DNA of 6,292 nt from JANXQG01 sp037147235 (GTDB lineage: Bacteria; Planctomycetota; Planctomycetia; Pirellulales; Thermoguttaceae). The stretch lies in contig JBAWVO010000352.1 in NCBI GenBank assembly GCA_037147235.1, forward strand, positions 1 to 6,292. Direction: 5' to 3'. Below the pieces are notes generated by a model. The model was not told where the DNA came from, ran no database searches, and saw nothing but the letters and a program-made list of their open reading frames with translations. Numbering within the stretch: position 1 is the first letter of the stretch; every line of letters begins with the position of its first letter. Below, piece after piece: positions 1-5,400 of the stretch. The position numbers were made by a program, and so were the translations under genes.

Positions 1-70
1 GCTTTTGGTGAGTAAAATGACACTACATCGTGTATAGCACACCAGGAGGACCGCTTTTTCACATAATCAG
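1..70. other. Left edge, no gene recognised
   Basis: No convincing coding region is visible. An AGGAGGA stretch at 44-50 resembles a ribosome binding site, but no start codon follows at a usable distance on the + strand. Nothing here links to the downstream gene. Confidence 0.5.
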
Positions 71-91
71 GGTATACGAATCAGCGAGGTT

Positions 92-147
92 CTACCCCGA
101 AGGGGTTGTGTCCCCTGGGACGTTGGGACGCAACCCCTTCGGGGTAG
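92..147. repeat. Long perfect-arm hairpin (23-bp stem)
   Basis: Arms 92-108 and 131-147 are exact reverse complements over 17 bp. The stem continues inward through 109-114 and 125-130 with one G-T wobble, leaving a 10-base loop at 115-124. Each outer arm also contains its own small palindrome (CCCCGAAGGGG and CCCCTTCGGGG), so the stretch can fold either as one long hairpin or as two short ones. No run of T follows, so it is not a textbook terminator. Confidence 0.85.
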
Positions 148-155
148 GAGGGTTC

Positions 156-171
156 GGGTATTCCGATACCC
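156..171. repeat. Small hairpin GGGTAT-TCCG-ATACCC
   Basis: A perfect 6-bp inverted repeat with a 4-base loop. Its right arm (166-171) overlaps the left arm of the 169-200 hairpin, so the two structures are mutually exclusive. Confidence 0.6.
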
Positions 172-200
172 AGGGTAGCCGCTAGCGCGGCAACCCTGGG
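169..200. repeat. Palindromic repeat hairpin CCCAGGGT...ACCCTGGG
   Basis: Outer arms 169-176 and 193-200 pair over 8 bp. After one A-A mismatch, inner arms GCCGC (178-182) and GCGGC (187-191) pair around a TAGC loop. CCCAGGGT recurs at 248-255 without its partner arm. This suggests a repeated family unit rather than a unique structure. Confidence 0.8.
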
Positions 201-212
201 CTAGGTGACATA

Positions 213-225
213 ACGCCGTTGGCGT
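213..225. repeat. Short hairpin ACGCC-GTT-GGCGT
   Basis: A perfect 5-bp stem with a 3-base loop, the last clear palindrome of the cluster. It is too short to mean much alone and is listed because it sits in line with the larger hairpins. Confidence 0.45.
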
Positions 226-260
226 AGGGAATGAATGGGCACGAGTTCCCAGGGTGGGCT

Positions 261-508
261 TCAAGGCACCGGACACATTGTGGGGTGGGACGAGTGAATT
301 CCTTAACTTCGTGCGTTATGGGGGCTCGTTTCACTCTCCCCACCCTACTTCCGCACCTAAAACTGGAAGAGCCAATTTATTCCGTTACTTGCCCTTCTTC
401 CCGTCTCCTAAGCCGCGAGTTAGAATTAAAACTCTTGGAAAAACTGACGCTCTGCCCCTCACAAGGGCTGGGTGGCATCGGCAATTATCGATTGAAGGGA
501 TTTCTACT
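261..508 (+). other. Non-coding region upstream of aspS
   Basis: The aspS reading frame stays open upstream to an ATG at 254. The translation of 254-508 resembles no part of aspartyl-tRNA synthetases, and the family's N-terminus begins exactly at 509. I therefore read this stretch as promoter and 5' leader. TAGAAT at 421-426 could be a -10 element, but no matching -35 is present, so I do not call a promoter. Confidence 0.6.
494..500 (+). promoter_or_regulatory. Ribosome binding site of aspS
   Basis: GAAGGGA ends 8 bases before the TTG at 509, a normal Shine-Dalgarno distance. It supports the TTG start at 509 over the in-frame ATG at 254 and over the adjacent TTG at 512. Confidence 0.65.
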
Positions 509-2278
509 TTGTTGCGAACTCATACGTGCGGTGAACTTCTCGCGGATCATGTCGGTCAACAGGTCACCCTGTGTGGCTGGGTCGATACCTATCGCGACCA
601 TGGAGGACAGTTGTTCGTCGATCTTCGCGATCGGTACGGAAAGACTCAGGCCGTTTTTACCCCGGAATGCGGCGACGAAACCCTGCAACAGTCCAAGGCG
701 CTGCGCTCGGAGGACGTGATCCTGATCCGCGGCGAGGTCGCCCGACGGCCCGAGGGCACGGTGAACCCGAAGCTGGATACCGGCGAGGTCGAGGTTCGTG
801 TCCGCCACCTGGAAATCCTCAATAAGAGCGCGCCCCCCCCATTCCAGCCCGGCAGTGTCGATCTGCCCGGCGAAGACCTTCGGCTAAAATACCGCTATAT
901 CGATCTGCGCCGCCAGAAGATGCAGCAAACGCTGCTTCTTCGACACCGCATCATCAAGTCCATGCGAGACTACTTCGACGAGCAGCGGTTCATCGAGGTC
1001 GAGACCCCCATGCTGGGCCGAAGCACGCCGGAAGGGGCACGCGATTATCTGGTGCCCAGCCGCGTGGTGCAGGGGCATTTTTATGCCCTGCCTCAGTCGC
1101 CACAGCTTTATAAGCAGATCCTCATGGTCGCCGGCTACGACCGTTATATCCAAGTCGCACGTTGTTTTCGCGACGAAGATCTGCGGGCCGACCGGCAGCC
1201 CGAGTTCACCCAGTTGGACATGGAAATGTCGTTTGTCACCGCCGAGGACATCATCGGCATGATTGATGGGCTGATGGTCCGCCTAGCGAGGGAAATTCTC
1301 GGACTGGAACTCAAGCTACCCCTGCCGCGGATGACCTACGACGAGGCGATGGAGCGGTTTGGCCACGACGCCCCCGACCTGCGTTTCGGTCTGGAACTGA
1401 TCGACGTCACCGACCTAGCCAAAGAGGCCGAATTCCGCGTCTTCCGCGAGGTTGCCCAAGGCGGCAATCGCGTCCGCGGGATGAACGTCAAGGGGGCCGC
1501 CAGCCGCTATTCTCGCAAAGATATTGACGAGCTTACGGCGTTGATCGTGGAAAACTTTGGTGCCAAGGGGCTGGCCTGGTTCAAGGTTGAGGAAGGCGGC
1601 ACGCTCGCCTCGCCGATCGCCAAGAACTTCAGTCCGGAGCTTTTGGCCAAGATTGCCCAGCGGATGGGCGCCAAACCGGGCGACTTCCTGGTCTTCGTGG
1701 CCGATAAGTTCGAGGTCACCTGCAAGGCATTGTACGCATTGCGGAAACGGTTCGGCGTCGACTTGAAGCTTTACGACCCCAACGAGATGAATTTCTCCTG
1801 GATCGTTGAGTTCCCCATGTTCGCCCCTGACGAGGAAGGGGGCGGTTGGGCGGCGATGCACCATCCTTTCACGTCACCGCGGCCGCAGGACATGGCCATG
1901 CTATCGACCGATCCAGGCAAGTGTCGTGCGGTGGCCTACGACTTGGTGATCAACGGCTCGGAGGCCGGCGGCGGAACCATTCGTATCCACAATCAGCAGA
2001 TCCAGCAGCAGGTCTTTGGTCTTTTGGGCATCGATCAAGAGACGGCGAGGGAAAGGTTCGGCTTCCTCTTGGACGCATTGCAGTTCGGTGCTCCGCCGCA
2101 CGGCGGCATTGCCTTGGGCATCGACCGCGTGGTGATGCTTTTCGGCAAGCTGGAGAACATTCGCGACGCGATCGCCTTCCCCAAAACGCAACGTGCCACC
2201 GACCTCATGACCGGCGCCCCCGGCGAGGTCGACGCCAAGCAGTTGCGGGAGTTGAATATCAAGGTGAACAAGCCGTAG
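509..2278 (+). CDS. aspS: Aspartyl-tRNA synthetase, probably non-discriminating (Asp/Asn)
   Basis: A cytoplasmic class II aminoacyl-tRNA synthetase that joins L-aspartate to tRNA using ATP. From the TTG at 509 the protein is 589 residues, the usual bacterial length, and starts (M)LRTHTCGEL as the family does. The order is: OB-fold anticodon-binding domain (about 1-107, CGWVDTYRDHGG at 22-33); motif 1 region (FIEVETPMLGRSTPEGARDY, 162-181); aspartate-site QSPQLYKQ (196-203); motif 2 FRDEDLRADRQPEFTQLD from 220, with the ATP-contacting Arg221; the bacterial GAD insertion (about 295-400); and motif 3 GGIALGIDRVVMLF (532-545) with Arg540. No key residue is missing. His31 and Gly83 fit non-discriminating enzymes, whereas E. 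coli has Leu and Lys at these sites; this is inferred from family knowledge. Such enzymes also make Asp-tRNA-Asn, which GatCAB then amidates; gatCAB is not in the window. The gene stands alone, converging on the surface-protein gene. Confidence 0.97.
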   Translation: MLRTHTCGELLADHVGQQVTLCGWVDTYRDHGGQLFVDLRDRYGKTQAVFTPECGDETLQQSKALRSEDVILIRGEVARRPEGTVNPKLDTGEVEVRVRHLEILNKSAPPPFQPGSVDLPGEDLRLKYRYIDLRRQKMQQTLLLRHRIIKSMRDYFDEQRFIEVETPMLGRSTPEGARDYLVPSRVVQGHFYALPQSPQLYKQILMVAGYDRYIQVARCFRDEDLRADRQPEFTQLDMEMSFVTAEDIIGMIDGLMVRLAREILGLELKLPLPRMTYDEAMERFGHDAPDLRFGLELIDVTDLAKEAEFRVFREVAQGGNRVRGMNVKGAASRYSRKDIDELTALIVENFGAKGLAWFKVEEGGTLASPIAKNFSPELLAKIAQRMGAKPGDFLVFVADKFEVTCKALYALRKRFGVDLKLYDPNEMNFSWIVEFPMFAPDEEGGGWAAMHHPFTSPRPQDMAMLSTDPGKCRAVAYDLVINGSEAGGGTIRIHNQQIQQQVFGLLGIDQETARERFGFLLDALQFGAPPHGGIALGIDRVVMLFGKLENIRDAIAFPKTQRATDLMTGAPGEVDAKQLRELNIKVNKP

Positions 2279-2292
2279 GCATGTTCCGATTA
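2272..2292. repeat. 21-bp direct repeat, copy 1 (spans the aspS stop)
   Basis: Identical over all 21 bases to 2415-2435 (it begins GCCGTAGGCATG and ends CCGATTA). Bases 5-7 of this copy are the aspS TAG stop (2276-2278). Bases 19-21 are TTA, the complement of a TAA on the - strand, matching the stop of the convergent gene in copy 2. Confidence 0.9.
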
Positions 2293-2313
2293 CCTTTTCG
2301 ACCTGTTGTGGCC

Positions 2314-2400
2314 GGTCTCCGACCGAGCCACGCCGCCGACCGAAGGTCTCCAATTTACCGGGAGACCTTCGGTCGTACGTTTCGGCGGGGTCAGGAGACC
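2314..2400. repeat. Palindromic intergenic element between the convergent genes
   Basis: The core is a perfect 15-bp inverted repeat, CGACCGAAGGTCTCC (2337-2351) with GGAGACCTTCGGTCG (2361-2375), around a 9-base loop. An outer pair, GGTCTCC (2314-2320) and GGAGACC (2394-2400), encloses it, with partial pairing between. GGTCTCC-type words therefore appear as both outer and inner arms, a nested palindrome. It contains no ORF of note. The RNA of either strand would form a strong hairpin and could end transcription from both convergent genes, but no T-tract follows the stem, so classical intrinsic termination is uncertain. It resembles a REP- or MITE-like repeat unit; family membership is inferred. 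Confidence 0.8.
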
Positions 2401-2414
2401 CGCGCCGAACCTGT

Positions 2415-2435
2415 GCCGTAGGCATGTTCCGATTA
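2415..2435. repeat. 21-bp direct repeat, copy 2 (spans the surface-protein stop)
   Basis: A perfect second copy of 2272-2292, offset by 143 bp. Its last three bases (2433-2435) are the stop codon of the - strand surface-protein gene, and its bases 5-7 repeat the aspS TAG triplet. The downstream bases of the two copies (CCTTTTC and TTTTTTC) are alike but not identical. Confidence 0.9.
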
Positions 2436-5400
2436 TTTTTTCAGCGTGCCGTTCTTTCCGGGCACCAACCAATTGCTGCCGCCGCTGCCAAAAATCGTGT
2501 TCCGGGCACCGTTGTCCGTGAAGTTGAGAAGACTCGACCGCAGCTTGGGATTCGCGGCCGCCGCCGCCACGGCGCGGCGGTAGCTGGCACTGCACATGAA
2601 CCGCGACCCTTGATTGAGCAGATTGATTAGGGCCTGATCGTTGGTGTCGTAGTTTGTCGTGCCTCCAAAGATCAGATTCTCCCGACCCTTGGCGTAAAGG
2701 CTACAATTCCCCGTGCCGGCGATCATGAGATTCTTGGCCGTACCGCCGGTGATCGTGTCATTGCCGCCGATTCCCATGAGGATGTTGTCGCCGCTGCCGC
2801 CGGTGATCGTGTCGTTGACAAGGCCCCCGCGAATCATCGTCATCGCCGCCCGGCCGCCGGTGAGGACGTTGGCATACTGCGCCGAGCCGACCAGCTTGTT
2901 GATGATGCCGTTGATTGAAAGCGTGGTACTCCACGGGGCAATCGACTGCGCCTGCCCCTTATCGAGGCCGAGATTGACGGTCACGCCCCCGGTGTCTTGG
3001 CTGAAGTCCAGCATGTTGTAGCCGCCCGTATCCACAATCGAGGTGGGCACGATGCCGGCGTTGAGATTGTAGGTGTCGCTGCCGCTGCCTCCGGACAGCG
3101 TGAGTTTCTGCACCGCGGCGATCTTCACTCCCAATCCGTTGCCCGTGACCGTGTCGCCGGCAAGGGTGAACGTGTTGGCCGCGTTCGTCCCAACCACGGT
3201 GACCTGGTTGTTCGTCGAACCGGAAACCCCTTGCACCAACACCTGCTTGGGAATCACCGCACTGGTGCCGCCGGGGAGCATGACCGACACGCTGTTCGCC
3301 TGCCCGGTAGGTAAATTGACCGAGACGGTGTCGGTCGATTTGAACGTGGTCTTGCTGAGAATCTTCTTGGCGATGTTATCGTATACCTGGACCTGGCTGC
3401 CGAAGAAGGTGACGGTCACGTTGCCCCCCTTGGCCGAATTCACGGGAACCTGGATGGGCGCCAATCCGAGGATGACCGAAATGTTCACCGGACCGATCGA
3501 GGCCGTGCGACCCTGGGAGTCGGAAACCTGCGCGCTGAACGCCGGCGACGTATTCAACTGGGCAGAGGTCGGCGTCCAGGTGAAGGTCTTGGCACCATCG
3601 AACACCATGCCTGCGGGCAGGGTGCCCGGAATGACGGTCACTGTGCTGCCGCTGGGGGCGTTGGTCTGCACGATATACGTATAAAGCGCTCCGACCGCGG
3701 CGTTACCGAGGGGCGGAGCAAGAACCTGCAAGCCGATCGTCAGTGCCGTACCCGCGGATACCGCACTGTCAACGGAACTGGCGGCAATCGGGAATTGGGA
3801 TCCCGGTTGGCCCGTCGAAGTGCTAAAATTCGCAAACAGCGACAGGGCCGGAGTCGCAACCGTCTGCTTGACGGTAAACTGCCGGTTGCCGTCGGAGAGC
3901 TTGGTGGTGCTGGTCGTGGTCAGCGTGATGGTTGTGGCTCCCGAGGCAACGGTGCCCGTGGCGACCGGCGTGGTGACACCGTCAATGTAGACCGAAACTG
4001 TGGCACCGCTGATCGCTCCCGAAATATTGAACTTGAACTGGTTGGCGGTATTGGCGAAAGTACTCCCGGAGACGGGCTGTCCGCCGACGGAGATGGAAGA
4101 GATCCGCGGTGCCGGCGGGGCGACATAAACCGGCACGAAGGCGCGATAGACCGGATCGACCCCGCTCGTGGAATCCCAGGCGGCAGCCGTGGCCGACTGA
4201 CCCGTGACCTCCAGGACTTGTACGCCGTAGTAGCCGGCCGTGGGGGTCGCGGTGTAGCTCGATCCGTTCTTCACGAGCGCCAGGTTTGGATTGGTCGTGT
4301 CCGCAGCCGGGGTGGTGCCGGTATACGTGTTGTCGACGTAGTATCCCGCATAACCGGACCCTTGCACGGCGCGCAGCACCTGCACATTCACGGACACGGC
4401 CGTGCCATCGGCCGAAACCCCCTGGGGGGTGAAGGTCGTTGCCGTATTGGCGGCGGTGGATATCTTGTCGTTGCCGTTGATCGGCGCAACCCAGGGGTTC
4501 GGTGGATCGAAGGAGTTGGTGCCGCCGACGCTGACCGAGAAGGTCTGGGTGTTGTTCAAGCTGTCGGTCACGGTGACTGTGTAAGGGCCGCTCGCGGCTC
4601 CCGACACGGCCTTGAGCAGCAAAACGCCGGCATCCGCCGCCGGCGGGGTGATGATGCTCATCGACGAGATCTGCGGTGCTGTCACCGGCTGACTGACTTC
4701 GCCCGACGAATTGGCCACCACCGCTGTATTGGCGATTGCCTCGCGGACGTTGTCACCCTTGATCAGCTTGCCGAAAACCGTGTAGCGGAAGTCGAGGAAA
4801 CCGTTGCTGGTATCATTGGGGCTGGTGATGAAGAATTCCGAGCTATTGCCGTCCACGCCGTTGTTGGCCATGGCCAGCAGGCCGCTGGAGGTAAATCGCA
4901 AGTCGGAATTCAACTCCACCGGGATCGTACTTCCCGAGCCGCCTGAGCCGCCCTGGATCATGAAAGACTGGATGATCCGGTAGAACGAGCTGTTCGCATA
5001 ATCGCCCGATGTAATCAGACTCTCGATGTGTGCCACCGTGTTGGGCGCGTAGTTCTTGAGCAACTCAATATCCATGTTGCCCAGGTTGGTGCTGATCCGC
5101 AAGATCGGGTTCGCGACCTGATTGCTCTGCTGCATGAGCGTTGCAGAAATCGCTCCGGGGTTTGACGAGGTGACCGTGTAGGTCGTCGCCGAATTCGCGC
5201 TCGCATCGTTGAACGAGACCAAGACCGGTGAACCGATCGCCACGCTCGCGGGCGGGGCAAGCACGGAAATACCGCTGGTTGCCGCCACTGAAACAAACAC
5301 CGAGGCCGTGGTGCTGTTGCCCGCGGTATCGGTGAGCGTCGCCGTAAACACCTGCGTCGTGCCCGCCAGACCGGCCGTGACGTCGATTGCGGGCCAGGTG

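Larger units (their letters stand above)
71..260. repeat. Cluster of REP-like palindromic repeats
   Basis: About 190 bases are packed with inverted repeats: 92-147, 156-171, 169-200 and 213-225. A further CCCAGGGT at 248-255 repeats the left arm of the 169-200 hairpin (169-176) and looks like the start of another, truncated unit. The arms are themselves made of small palindromes such as CCCCGAAGGGG. The open frames crossing the region on both strands resemble no protein, so I read it as non-coding. From memory, similar GC-rich palindromic blocks recur between genes of planctomycetes; that is background knowledge and was not checked here. Possible roles are transcription termination for a gene to the left, RNA stabilisation, or a non-autonomous mobile repeat. 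Confidence 0.7.

Noticed and set aside
67..276. Open frame on the - strand across the palindrome cluster
   Set aside because: It is a translation of palindromic repeats; the Pro/Gly/Arg/Thr-rich product matches nothing I know.
421..426. TAGAAT as -10 element of an aspS promoter
   Set aside because: No reasonable -35 lies 16-18 bases upstream, so the match alone is too weak to call.
254..508. In-frame N-terminal extension of aspS starting at ATG 254
   Set aside because: It would give 674 residues against the usual 590 or so. The extension resembles no family sequence, and a TTG with a ribosome site at the right distance opens exactly at the family N-terminus.
1415..1864. 149-residue - strand open frame inside aspS
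   Set aside because: It overlaps conserved aspS coding sequence and resembles no known protein.
2743..2813. 17-bp direct repeats as a CRISPR or mobile element
   Set aside because: They are in frame, two nonapeptides apart, and are explained by the RTX-like protein repeat.
3073..3684. 203-residue + strand open frame antisense to the surface-protein gene
   Set aside because: It mirrors the Val/Thr-rich coding strand and has no recognisable domain; treated as a shadow.
3795..4946. 383-residue open frame on the + strand, antisense to the surface-protein gene
   Set aside because: The product is Arg/Gly-rich and low in complexity, as expected for the reverse strand of a GC-rich gene, and the opposite strand clearly encodes recognisable domains.
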